Positions 1 through 6,790 of a stretch of 7,508 bases of DNA are shown piece after piece; position 1 is the first letter of the stretch, and every line of letters starts with the position of its first letter. A model generated the notes under the pieces. That model made no database searches and was not told where the DNA came from. It saw only the letters and a program-made list of their open reading frames with translations. Where the stretch lies: positions 1 to 7,508 of the forward strand of contig CAIWFP010000134.1 of NCBI GenBank assembly GCA_903911985.1. Reading direction: 5' to 3'. The DNA is from an uncultured Sphingomonadales bacterium. Its GTDB lineage: Bacteria > Pseudomonadota > Alphaproteobacteria > Sphingomonadales > Sphingomonadaceae. A program made the position numbers and the translations under genes.

Positions 1-1179
1 GCGGCCAATGCGTGGCTCACCTCGGTCGCGCCCACCTATGGCAGCGCAGCCCGCAAGGGCCTGAGCGAGGCGGAGGATCTGGCTCTCGGCCGCCGCTACC
101 TGAAGGCCCGCTACGAAGCGGGCTATGCCGGCATCAACTGGACGAAGGAATTTGGCGGTCAGGGCCTGTCGCATATCGAAAAGGTCGCCTTCGAGACCGA
201 GGAAATGAAGTTCGGCATGCCGACGCAGTATTTCGGCATCTCGCTGGGCATGCCGATCCCGGTGCTGATGCGCTTTTGCGAGGACAAGGCGTTCGCCCGC
301 GAGAAGGTGCTGAAGGCGCTCACCGGCGAGGAGATCTGGTGTCAGCTGTTCTCCGAACCAGCGGCCGGATCTGATCTTGCCGGCTTGCGGCTGCGCGCCG
401 AAGTCGATGGCAACGGCTGGAAGCTGAATGGCCAGAAGCTGTGGACCAGCTATGCCCAGCATAGCGATTACGGCGTCATCGTCGCCCGGACCGATCCCAA
501 TGTGGTCAAGCACAAGGGCCTGACCTATTTCTGGGTCGACCTGCGCGCGCCGGGCGTGGAAGTGCGGCCGATCAAGCTGGCGGGCGGCGATTCCCACGTC
601 AACGAGGTGTTCTTCGACGATGTCCGCGTGGAAGACAGCCAGCGCATGTCGCCGGTTGGCGGCGGCTTTGCCGTGGCCATGGCAACGCTGATGATCGAAC
701 GCTATGTGGCCACCGACAGCAGCGGCTTCGGCCCGCATCTCAGCCTGTTCGCCAGCCTGGCGCGCGAAGTCGAGGTCAATGGCCGCCCCGCCATTCAGGA
801 TGGGCGGATACGCTCGGTCATCGCCCGCAACTATGCCATGCGCAACGGTCTTGAGGCGATCACCGCCCGCGCCATGCTGATGATGCAGGCCGGTATGGAG
901 CCGGGGGCCGAGGGTTCGCTGAACAAGCTGGTTTCGGTGCGTTCGCGCCAGAAGCTGTCGGAACTGGCGATTGACCTGATGGGTACCGATGGCGTTCCCT
1001 TCGATGCCCACGCGATCGTCAAGGAAAACTGGTCGACCAGCTGGCTCAACGCCCCTACCGGCCGTATTGCCGGGGGCGCGGACGAGATGCTACTGAACAC
1101 CATTGCCGAAAAGATCCTCGGCCTGCCGCAGGATCACCGCCCCGACAAGGGCGTGCCGTTTAATGAAATTCCGGCCTGA
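1..1179 (+). CDS. acyl-CoA dehydrogenase, 5'-truncated by the window
   Basis: This flavoprotein should oxidise an acyl-CoA to the trans-2-enoyl-CoA, passing electrons through FAD to electron-transfer flavoprotein. The frame is open from base 1, giving 392 residues; the start lies upstream, and perhaps 10-25 N-terminal residues are missing. Numbering from the window edge, the N-terminal helical domain carries EFGGQG near residue 50. The middle beta domain has the FSEPAAGSDL flavin/substrate stretch (117-126), LNGQKLWTS (142-150) and VFFDDVRV (203-210). The C-terminal helical domain ends with GRIAGGADEM and then LGLP. In the mid-protein helix, LMIER places Glu233 where isovaleryl-CoA dehydrogenase has its base, while the MCAD-type C-terminal Glu appears to be Gly. 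The family is clear; the substrate is not. Its stop codon sits inside the first unit of a 26-bp tandem repeat, and the thiolase gene follows 79 nt later, probably in one operon. Confidence 0.93.
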   Translation, partial: AANAWLTSVAPTYGSAARKGLSEAEDLALGRRYLKARYEAGYAGINWTKEFGGQGLSHIEKVAFETEEMKFGMPTQYFGISLGMPIPVLMRFCEDKAFAREKVLKALTGEEIWCQLFSEPAAGSDLAGLRLRAEVDGNGWKLNGQKLWTSYAQHSDYGVIVARTDPNVVKHKGLTYFWVDLRAPGVEVRPIKLAGGDSHVNEVFFDDVRVEDSQRMSPVGGGFAVAMATLMIERYVATDSSGFGPHLSLFASLAREVEVNGRPAIQDGRIRSVIARNYAMRNGLEAITARAMLMMQAGMEPGAEGSLNKLVSVRSRQKLSELAIDLMGTDGVPFDAHAIVKENWSTSWLNAPTGRIAGGADEMLLNTIAEKILGLPQDHRPDKGVPFNEIPA

Positions 1180-1237
1180 CCGGCCGCTGTGAAATCCCGG
1201 CCTGACCGGCCACTGTGAAATCCCGGCCTGACCGGCC
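1164..1237. repeat. 26-bp tandem repeat, about 2.8 copies, spanning the dehydrogenase stop codon
   Basis: Units start at 1164, 1190 and 1216. Units one and two match at 24 of 26 positions, differing at 1170/1196 (T/C) and 1186/1212 (G/A). The third unit matches unit two over its first 22 bases, then diverges. Each contains the core CCGGCCTGACCGGCC. In the first unit this can fold as CGGCC-TGACC-GGCCG (5-bp stem, 5-nt loop); the others give 4-bp stems. The first unit encodes the last residues and the TGA stop (1177-1179) of the upstream gene, so the array looks like an in-place duplication of the gene's 3' end. Extra copies would not change the protein, only the distance to the thiolase gene. 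There is no T-run, so a classical terminator is unlikely. Confidence 0.95.
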
Positions 1238-1258
1238 CGTCAAACAAGGAACATCATC

Positions 1259-2509
1259 ATGGGCGAAGCCTATATCATCGACGCAGTCCGCACCCCGCGC
1301 GGCATTGGCAAGGCCGGCAAGGGCGCGCTGTCGCATCTCCACCCGCAGCATCTGGGCGCCACCGTGCTCAAGGCGCTGAAGGAGCGCAACCATCTCGACA
1401 CCGCCACGGTTGACGACATCATCTGGTCGACCTCGACCCAGCAGGGCAAGCAGGGCGGCGACATGGGCCGTATGGCGGCTCTGGCTGCGGGCTATGACGT
1501 CAAGGCCTCGGGCGTCACCCTCGACCGCTTCTGCGGCGGCGGCATCACCACCGTCAATCTGGCCGCGGCTTCGGTCATGTCGGGCATGGAAGACTGCGTG
1601 ATCGCCGGCGGTTGCGAGATGATGAGCTACACCAACACCCTCGGCGCGGAACTGGCCAACGCCGGCATCCAGCCGCTGGGCATGGGCTCGGGCAACCCCG
1701 CGCTTGACGCGCTGCACCCGCAATCCAATCAGGGCGTTTGCGGCGATGCCGTCGCCGCGCTCGAGGGCATCACCCGCGAGGCCATCGATGCCCTGGCACT
1801 GACCAGCCAGCAGCGCGCCGCCGTTGCCATCGCCGAGGGCCGCTTTGCCAAGAGCCTGATCCCCGTGCTGAACGAGGACGGCAGCGTCGCTCTCGACCGC
1901 GAGGAATTCCCCCGCCCCGAAACCACCGCCGAAACGCTGGCCTCGCTCAAGCCCTCCTTCGCCGCCATCGCCGATTTCGATCTGGGCGGCGGCGTTACCT
2001 TCAAGAAGCAGATCCAGCGCCGCTATCCCGATCTCGACATCGTGCCGATCCACCATGCCGGCAACAGCTCGGGCGTGGTCGATGGCGCCGCGGCCCTGCT
2101 CATCACCTCGAAGGATTATGCCGACAAGCACGGGCTGAAGCCGCGCGGCCGCATCGTCGCCTTCGCCAACATCGGTGATGACCCGACGCTGATGCTCAAC
2201 GCCCCGGTTCCGGCCGCGAAGAAGGTGCTGGCCAAGGCCGGTCTGACCAAGAACGACATCGACGTCTGGGAAATCAACGAAGCCTTCGCCGTCGTCACCG
2301 AAAAGTTCATCCGCGACCTCGACCTTGATCGCGCCAAGGTGAACCCCAACGGCGGCGCCTGCGCTCTGGGCCACCCGATCGGCGCCACCGGCTCGATGCT
2401 GATCGGCACCGTGCTCGACGAGCTGGAGCGCACGGGCGGTCGTTATGGTCTGGTCACCATGTGCGCCGCTGGCGGCATGGCTCCGGCGATCATCATCGAG
2501 CGTATCTGA
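1259..2509 (+). CDS. thiolase family protein (acetyl-CoA C-acyltransferase)
   Basis: The enzyme should cleave a 3-ketoacyl-CoA with CoA to give a shortened acyl-CoA plus acetyl-CoA (or propionyl-CoA), or run the reverse condensation. It has 416 residues, slightly longer than the usual 390-400. Part of the extra length precedes the GNSSGVVDGAAA motif (269-279 region), in a segment around residues 245-267. Catalytic features are all present: nucleophile Cys92 in DRFCGGG, NEAFA at 340-344, His372 in GGACALGHPIGATG (365-378), and base Cys402 in CAAGGM. The start at 1259 is supported by AAGGA at 1246-1250 with an 8-nt spacer, and by MGEAYIIDAVRTPRG, the typical thiolase N-terminus. It sits between two acyl-CoA dehydrogenases, as the last step of a beta-oxidation turn. 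Degradative versus biosynthetic use and chain-length preference cannot be read from the sequence; the context favours degradation. Confidence 0.95.
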   Translation: MGEAYIIDAVRTPRGIGKAGKGALSHLHPQHLGATVLKALKERNHLDTATVDDIIWSTSTQQGKQGGDMGRMAALAAGYDVKASGVTLDRFCGGGITTVNLAAASVMSGMEDCVIAGGCEMMSYTNTLGAELANAGIQPLGMGSGNPALDALHPQSNQGVCGDAVAALEGITREAIDALALTSQQRAAVAIAEGRFAKSLIPVLNEDGSVALDREEFPRPETTAETLASLKPSFAAIADFDLGGGVTFKKQIQRRYPDLDIVPIHHAGNSSGVVDGAAALLITSKDYADKHGLKPRGRIVAFANIGDDPTLMLNAPVPAAKKVLAKAGLTKNDIDVWEINEAFAVVTEKFIRDLDLDRAKVNPNGGACALGHPIGATGSMLIGTVLDELERTGGRYGLVTMCAAGGMAPAIIIERI

Positions 2510-2543
2510 CCGTCACGAGCCCGGTGGGTATCTGGACGGGATC

Positions 2544-3719
2544 ATGACCGAAAGCGAAGATATCGTCGAAATCCGCCGGGCCGTTGCTGCGCTCTGCGCT
2601 GAATTTCCTGGGGAATACTGGCGGGCGAAGGACCGCGACAAGGCCTATCCATCCGAGTTCGTGGAGGCCTTGACGCGTTCCGGCTTTCTCGCCGCGCTCA
2701 TCCCCGAAACCTATGGCGGATCGGGCCTGAAGCTCGACGCCGCGGCGGTCATCATGGAGGAAATCCAGGCCGCCGGGTGCAATGGCGCCTCTGCCCATGC
2801 GCAGATGTACATCATGAACACGCTGCTGCGCCATGGCAGCGAGGAGCAGAAGCGCGCCTATCTGCCCAGGATCGCCAGCGGCGAACTGCGCCTGCAGGCC
2901 TTTGGCGTTTCCGAGCCAACCAGTGGCACCGACACGCTGTCCTTGCGCACAACAGCCGTGCGCGATGGCGATGACTATGTGATCAACGGCCAGAAGATCT
3001 GGACCAGCCGCGCCGAGCATTCCGACCTCATGCTGCTGCTCGCCCGCACCACCCCGCGCGAGGCCGTGGCTAAAAAGTCCGAAGGCCTCTCGATCTTCCT
3101 CGTCGACATGCGCAAGGTCGTTGGCCCAAAGTCCGCGAACGGCGGGGGCATGACCATCAAGCCGATCCGCACGATGATGAACCATTCGACCACCGAAGTG
3201 TTCTTCGACGACATGCGCATCCCCGCCTCCGCCCTCATCGGCGAGGAGGGTAAGGGCTTCCGCTATATCCTGTCGGGAATGAATGCCGAGCGCATCCTGA
3301 TCGCGGCGGAGTGCATCGGCGATGCCAAATGGTTTATCGCCAAGGCCACCGCCTATGCCGGCGAGCGCAATGTCTTTGGCCGCGCCATCGGGCAAAACCA
3401 GGGCGTCCAGTTCCCCATCGCCCGCTGCTATGCCCAGATGCGCGCCGCCGAACTGATGGTACACCACGCGGCGCAGGCCTATGATGCCGGCGGCAACCCG
3501 GGGGCCGAAGCCAACATGGCCAAGCTGCTCGCCTCCGAAGCGAGCTGGGCCGCCGCCGACATGTGTGTGCAGACCCATGGCGGCTTTGGCTTTGCCGAGG
3601 AATATGATGTGGAGCGCAAGTTTCGCGAGGCCCGTCTCTATACCGTCGCGCCGATCTCCACCAACCTCATACTCAGCTATCTGGCCGAGCATGTGCTGGG
3701 TCTGCCGCGCAGCTATTAA
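2544..3719 (+). CDS. acyl-CoA dehydrogenase, second copy
   Basis: This is a 391-residue FAD enzyme of the acyl-CoA dehydrogenase family, a normal full length. Domains in order are an N-terminal helical part with IPETYGGSGLKLD (53-65), a beta domain with FGVSEPTSGTD (120-130), INGQKIWTSRAEHSD (147-161) and EVFFDDMRIP (218-227), and a C-terminal helical domain with ERNVFGRAIGQNQ (274-286) and QTHGGFGFAEEYDVER (343-358). Glu249 in NAERIL aligns with the base of isovaleryl-CoA dehydrogenase. The C-terminal position that holds Glu in MCAD appears to be Pro370. I chose the ATG at 2544 because the frame upstream overlaps the thiolase gene and encodes no family sequence; a purine-rich GGACGGG at 2534-2540 is a modest ribosome binding site. 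The 34-nt gap after the thiolase indicates co-transcription. It is clearly a distinct paralogue of the first dehydrogenase, not a duplicate. The substrate is unknown. Confidence 0.94.
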   Translation: MTESEDIVEIRRAVAALCAEFPGEYWRAKDRDKAYPSEFVEALTRSGFLAALIPETYGGSGLKLDAAAVIMEEIQAAGCNGASAHAQMYIMNTLLRHGSEEQKRAYLPRIASGELRLQAFGVSEPTSGTDTLSLRTTAVRDGDDYVINGQKIWTSRAEHSDLMLLLARTTPREAVAKKSEGLSIFLVDMRKVVGPKSANGGGMTIKPIRTMMNHSTTEVFFDDMRIPASALIGEEGKGFRYILSGMNAERILIAAECIGDAKWFIAKATAYAGERNVFGRAIGQNQGVQFPIARCYAQMRAAELMVHHAAQAYDAGGNPGAEANMAKLLASEASWAAADMCVQTHGGFGFAEEYDVERKFREARLYTVAPISTNLILSYLAEHVLGLPRSY

Positions 3720-3738
3720 CTCCCCTTCGGCAGATGGT

Positions 3739-3769
3739 GGCTTGCACGAAAGCCGGGGGTAATGCCCCG
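3739..3769 (+). other. two adjacent small hairpins in the dehydrogenase-SDR spacer
   Basis: The 104-nt spacer 3720-3823 holds two back-to-back short inverted repeats: GGCTT (3739-3743) with AAGCC (3750-3754), and CGGGG (3754-3758) with CCCCG (3765-3769). They share one base, so both cannot form fully. No T-run follows, so a strong intrinsic terminator is not indicated; they may affect mRNA processing or be chance in GC-rich DNA. I see no convincing promoter in this spacer. The only clear signal is the AAAGGA ribosome binding site at 3811-3816 for the next gene. Confidence 0.25.
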
Positions 3770-3823
3770 CTTCGCCGTCACCGCCACCACGCCCGCTTGC
3801 GGACCGATTGAAAGGACATAACC

Positions 3824-4591
3824 ATGGCTGCATTTGATATGACCGGGCGCGCCGTGCTCATCGCCGGCGCATCATCGGGGCTTGGCGCCCATTTCGCGCG
3901 GCAGATCGCCGAGGCGGGCGGGCGCGTGGTGCTGGGTGCCCGGCGCACCGACCTCACCGGCCGCCTCGCGGAGGAATTGAAGAGCGAGGGCCATGAGGCA
4001 CTGGCAGTGCAAATGGACGTTACCGACGAAGCCTCGGTCATCGCGGCTTTCGATGCGGCCGAAGGCGTCTTCGGCAGGATCCAGTCGGTTATCGCCAATG
4101 CGGGCACGGGCGCGCCGGGGCGGACAACCGACACCTCGATCGCCATGGTGCGCCAGCTGGTGGATACCAACTACATCGGCACCTACATTGTCGCGCGCGA
4201 GGCGGCCCGGCGGATGATCGCCAACGGCACGCGCGAAAGGCAGGATGGCCGGATCGTGCTGATCTCGTCGATCACCTCGCTGATGTCGGCGGCGGGCGAC
4301 ACGGCCTATGCCTCGTCGAAGGCCGCGGTCAATCAGCTGGGCAGGACCTTCGCGCGCGAGTGGATCACGCATGGCATCAACGTCAATGTCATCTGCCCCG
4401 GCTACATCCTGACCGACATGACCGCAGAATGGCTCAACAGCGAAAATGGCAAGGCCTATGTCGCCAGCTTCCGCCGCAAGCGCCTGTTGCCCGGCGATGC
4501 GCTGGACGACATGGTGCTCTATTTCAGCTCGGACGCATCGCGGCATGTGACCGGCGCGCAGATCACCATCGACGACGGGCAGATGCTCTAG
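3824..4591 (+). CDS. classical short-chain dehydrogenase/reductase (SDR)
   Basis: This is a 255-residue NAD(P)-dependent oxidoreductase with a Rossmann fold. Visible motifs are the cofactor glycine motif GASSGLG (15-21), Asp65 in MDVTD, NAG (92-94), Asn116, Ser149 and the catalytic YASSK (Tyr162, Lys166), followed by the usual CPGYILTDM (191-199) and a C-terminal GAQITIDDG. So the full Asn-Ser-Tyr-Lys tetrad is present. The Arg-Arg pair (40-41) after the second strand, with no Asp there, favours NADP(H) over NAD(H); this is inference. The start is supported by AAAGGA at 3811-3816 with a 7-nt spacer. It lies 104 nt after the second dehydrogenase on the same strand, so it may oxidise a 3-hydroxyacyl-CoA or another alcohol intermediate of the same pathway. 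SDR substrate cannot be inferred from sequence alone. Confidence 0.93.
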   Translation: MAAFDMTGRAVLIAGASSGLGAHFARQIAEAGGRVVLGARRTDLTGRLAEELKSEGHEALAVQMDVTDEASVIAAFDAAEGVFGRIQSVIANAGTGAPGRTTDTSIAMVRQLVDTNYIGTYIVAREAARRMIANGTRERQDGRIVLISSITSLMSAAGDTAYASSKAAVNQLGRTFAREWITHGINVNVICPGYILTDMTAEWLNSENGKAYVASFRRKRLLPGDALDDMVLYFSSDASRHVTGAQITIDDGQML

Positions 4592-4611
4592 GAGCCATCA
4601 TCGATGGCGCC
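4592..4611 (+). terminator. hairpin directly after the SDR stop codon, possible weak terminator
   Basis: GCCATC (4594-4599), loop ATC, and GATGGC (4603-4608) form a perfect 6-bp stem. It may extend through an A/G mismatch, pairing one or two outer G residues (the stop codon's last G and G4592) with CC at 4610-4611. The stem starts 2 nt past the TAG stop. The following bases (AATTATGCTCCC) are not a T-run, so termination would be weak or factor-dependent. Its place at the end of a plus-strand gene series, facing a convergent minus-strand gene, suits a 3'-end role. Confidence 0.35.
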
Positions 4612-4838
4612 AATTATGCTCCCTGCCCGGTGAGCGGCAGATGTGTCACCTGGCAACGCATGATCCCGGGAGTTGCCCAGCGTATCGCGGCGGACAAAAC
4701 TTGTGCGGGTGCGTGGCCGCTGTCGCCAAAAAAGGCGCAGGCTCCACCACCACGCAAGATCCTGTCAGGGTTCGTTGCTTGCGCTTCTCCGCATCCTGTC
4801 TTTCGCCTGGGGCCTTGGACGTGCCCTAAAGGAGAGGC
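4612..4838. other. convergent intergenic spacer with no gene seen
   Basis: This stretch lies between the SDR and the oppositely oriented hydratase gene. Reading frames through it give no family I recognise and have no supporting ribosome binding site. A CGCC-AAAAAA-GGCG element (4724-4737) is a 4-bp stem around an A-run, too weak to call a terminator. A short GGGC (4811-4814 area) / GCCC pair near 4823 is likewise weak. Both flanking transcripts should end in this interval, but I see no clear intrinsic terminator for the minus-strand pair. Confidence 0.5.
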
Positions 4839-5624
4839 TCAGCGCCCCTTCCACTCCGGCTTGCGTTTTTCCGCGAAGGCCAGCGGGCCCTCAAACGTAT
4901 CCTGTGCGCCGCGCCATGCGACAAAAGCGGGATAGTCGTTCTGCGCTTCGATCGCACCGGCAAGGTCAGGCTCGCCCAGCCCGCGCATGGCCATCTGCTT
5001 GGTCGCGCGGATGGACAGGGGCGCACAGGCCAGAATTTCCCCGCACCAGCGTTCGGCCGTGGGCAGCAGATCACCCGGGCTGACAATTTCGTTCACCAGC
5101 CCCAGTTCCAGCCCGTCGCGGGCAGACATGCGCCGGGCCGTAAGCAGATAGCCCATGGCACGCTTCAGGCCAATCTGCCGGGCAAGGCGGTGGACACCTC
5201 CGCCCAGTGCCACGGCGCCCACCCGGGGCTCGGGAAGGCTGAAGCTGGCCACCTCGGACGCGATGATGATGTCGCAGGCCAAAGCGATTTCAAAACCACC
5301 ACCAAAACACACACCGTTGACCGCCGCGATAATCGGCTTGTCGAGATTGAACCGTTCGATCAATCCGGCGTAGCCGTTTTCGGGATAGGCGAGCCCAGCT
5401 TCGCCTCGCGAAGCTGCCTTAAGGTCGCTTCCCGCGCAAAAGGCACGGTCCCCGGCACCGGTGATAATGGCAACAAGCTGCTCGTCATCGCCGGCAAAGT
5501 CGTCAAAGGCGGCTTGCAGTTCGTGGTGCATCGCAAAGTTGATGGCGTTCATCACCTCGGGCCGGTTGAGCGTGATCGTGGTCACCCGGTCCCGGCGCTC
5601 AACCGAAATGAACTGATGGGTCAT
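4839..5624 (-). CDS. enoyl-CoA hydratase/isomerase family protein (crotonase fold)
   Basis: This 261-residue crotonase-family protein should hydrate a trans-2-enoyl-CoA to the 3-hydroxyacyl-CoA. Oxyanion-hole segments are AFCAGSDLKAA (61-71) and CFGGGFE (106-112). Glu112 and Glu132 (in LPEPRVG) are exactly 20 residues apart and align with Glu144 and Glu164 of rat mitochondrial hydratase, so both catalytic carboxylates are kept. This favours a true hydratase over family members that lack one. The C-terminus EGPLAFAEKRKPEWKGR is the standard crotonase tail, showing the gene is complete. Its ATG overlaps the stop of the upstream flavoprotein gene as ATGA (5621-5624 on the minus strand), so the two are co-transcribed and probably translationally coupled. 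It could supply the hydration step missing from the plus-strand block. Some members of this family act as isomerases or hydrolases instead. Confidence 0.93.
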   Translation of the reverse strand: MTHQFISVERRDRVTTITLNRPEVMNAINFAMHHELQAAFDDFAGDDEQLVAIITGAGDRAFCAGSDLKAASRGEAGLAYPENGYAGLIERFNLDKPIIAAVNGVCFGGGFEIALACDIIIASEVASFSLPEPRVGAVALGGGVHRLARQIGLKRAMGYLLTARRMSARDGLELGLVNEIVSPGDLLPTAERWCGEILACAPLSIRATKQMAMRGLGEPDLAGAIEAQNDYPAFVAWRGAQDTFEGPLAFAEKRKPEWKGR

Positions 5625-6568
5625 GCGCCTGTCCCGCCGCCCGCCCGACGATATTCCGCCTCGAGTCGGTCGACCAGTCCCGCCATCGGGGGGATGTCAT
5701 CAATCGACCCGACGCCATGCCCGCCGCTCCACACATCGCGCCAGGCCTTGATGCTTTCCGGGATGGAGGGGCGAAGGAAGCCCTCGACATCGGGAAGATT
5801 GTCCGGATCCAGCCCGACACGGGCGATGGAGCCGCGCAGGAAGGTGGCATTCATGCCCGAAATCCGGTTGGTCGTGATGACATCGCCCATCTGCTGGGAC
5901 AGCAGCAATTCGCGATAGGCCTCTGGCGCCATGGATTCGCGCGTCGCGACAAAGCGGGTTCCCATATAGGCGAAATCGGCACCGAGCGTTTCGGCGGCGG
6001 CAATCGACCGCCCATCGCTGATCGCCCCGGCCAGCAGGATCGCCCCGTCGAACTGGCGGCGGACCTGCGGCACAAAGGCGAAGGGATTGGCCGATCCGGT
6101 ATGGCCTCCGGCGCCGGCGCTCAGCAGTATCAGGCCATCCACGCCCTGCTCGGCGGCCTTCGTCGCATGGCGCAGGGTGGCCACATCGTGGAACACAAGC
6201 CCGCCATAAGCGTGCACCCGCTCCACCACCGGGCCCGGCTGGCCAACGCTGGTGATAACCACGGCCGGTTTAAACCGCTCGATCAGCGCCAGATCGGCCA
6301 AGAAGCCGCGCGTTCCCGCGCCCTGCACAATCAGGTTCACCGCATAAGGCGCCACCCTGACGCCGCTTTCCCGTGCCTCGGCCAGTTCCCGGTCTATGCG
6401 CGAGAGCCATGCTTCCAGTTCCTCGGCGGTCCTCGCATTGGCGGTCGGGAACGAGCCCATGACCCCGGCCTTGCAGGCGGCGATCACCAGTTCTGGCCCG
6501 GAAACAAGAAACATCGGCGCGACGATTACGGGAAGACGCAAATGCTTGCGAAGCTCATCAATGGTCAT
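5621..6568 (-). CDS. nitronate monooxygenase-family (NMO/2-nitropropane dioxygenase-like) FMN protein
   Basis: This 315-residue TIM-barrel flavoprotein belongs to the NMO family. The N-terminus LPVIVAPMFLVSGPEL (12-27) is the usual first strand. SAGAGGHTG (150-158) contains the GGHxG signature, with His156 at the position of the catalytic base in characterised nitronate monooxygenases. GAISDGRS (181-188) and GADFAYMGTRF (196-206) are the expected FMN-phosphate-binding region. The start at 6568 is supported by GAAAGG, 6 nt upstream on the minus strand. It is the first gene of a two-gene unit with the enoyl-CoA hydratase and probably expressed from the divergent spacer. True members oxidise alkyl nitronates, but the family also includes NAD(P)H:quinone reductases and flavin-dependent enoyl or keto reductases. 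Its coupling to a crotonase suggests a CoA-thioester redox role here, which is an inference. Confidence 0.88.
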   Translation of the reverse strand: MTIDELRKHLRLPVIVAPMFLVSGPELVIAACKAGVMGSFPTANARTAEELEAWLSRIDRELAEARESGVRVAPYAVNLIVQGAGTRGFLADLALIERFKPAVVITSVGQPGPVVERVHAYGGLVFHDVATLRHATKAAEQGVDGLILLSAGAGGHTGSANPFAFVPQVRRQFDGAILLAGAISDGRSIAAAETLGADFAYMGTRFVATRESMAPEAYRELLLSQQMGDVITTNRISGMNATFLRGSIARVGLDPDNLPDVEGFLRPSIPESIKAWRDVWSGGHGVGSIDDIPPMAGLVDRLEAEYRRAGGGTGA

Positions 6569-6695
6569 GCGTTACCTTTCACCCTCCCCAACCGCCCGGC
6601 TGGCGACCCTAAGGATTGCACTTAGCGGCATCCATTCCCGGGGCGACGTTCAATTCCGCTTGATTGCCGCCCGGGTTACATTCTAGATCGCATAC

Positions 6696-6711
6696 TAGGT
6701 TATATAGGTTA
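6696..6711. repeat. direct repeat TAGGTTA-TA-TAGGTTA, candidate regulator site
   Basis: Two identical 7-bp copies occur at 6696-6702 and 6705-6711, a 9-bp period. The second copy is also part of a small palindrome, GGTT-A-AACC (6707-6715). They sit in the AT-rich core of the divergent spacer, where a regulator site could act on both flanking transcripts. No regulator gene lies in the window, and a 7-bp repeat in AT-rich DNA can arise by chance. Confidence 0.4.
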
Positions 6712-6765
6712 AACCCCAAGTCAATCGAGACTGCCACCCACCACAGCCATCATGACGCAGACCCG

Positions 6766-6790
6766 GCATTTGCGGGAATGCTGAAAGCAT
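6766..6790 (+). other. two mutually exclusive hairpins just before the thioesterase ribosome binding site
   Basis: GCATT (6766-6770) can pair with AATGC (6777-6781), and ATGCT (6778-6782) can pair with AGCAT (6786-6790). The two stems share bases 6778-6781, so only one can form. AGGAA (6793-6797), the ribosome binding site for the gene at 6803, begins 3 nt after the second stem. This could modulate translation initiation, but the stems are only 5 bp each. Confidence 0.3.

Noticed and set aside
1160..2374. 404-residue open frame on the minus strand opposite the thiolase
   Set aside because: Its translation is rich in Gly, Ala, Asp and His with no family motif, while the plus strand carries all thiolase catalytic motifs. 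GC-rich codon use leaves antisense frames open by default.
2445..2543. Upstream ATG at 2445 as the start of the second dehydrogenase
   Set aside because: It would overlap the thiolase gene by 65 nt and add 33 residues without family similarity; the ATG at 2544 gives the normal N-terminus.
2493..3833. 446-residue open frame on the minus strand opposite the second dehydrogenase
   Set aside because: Low-information composition, no recognisable domain, and complete overlap with a clear acyl-CoA dehydrogenase gene.
4724..4737. CGCC-AAAAAA-GGCG as an intrinsic terminator
   Set aside because: The stem is only 4 bp, and the A-run lies in the loop rather than after the stem in either direction.
5148..5156. 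Gly158 in the hydratase (RAMGYLL), where many crotonases have Glu, as a lost catalytic residue
   Set aside because: The two catalytic glutamates are those in GGGFE (112) and LPEP (132), 20 residues apart as in rat hydratase; both are present, so the enzyme looks intact.
5717..6625. 302-residue open frame on the plus strand opposite the NMO-family gene
   Set aside because: The minus strand has the NMO signature GAGGHTG and a good ribosome binding site; the plus frame shows no motif and is an antisense shadow.
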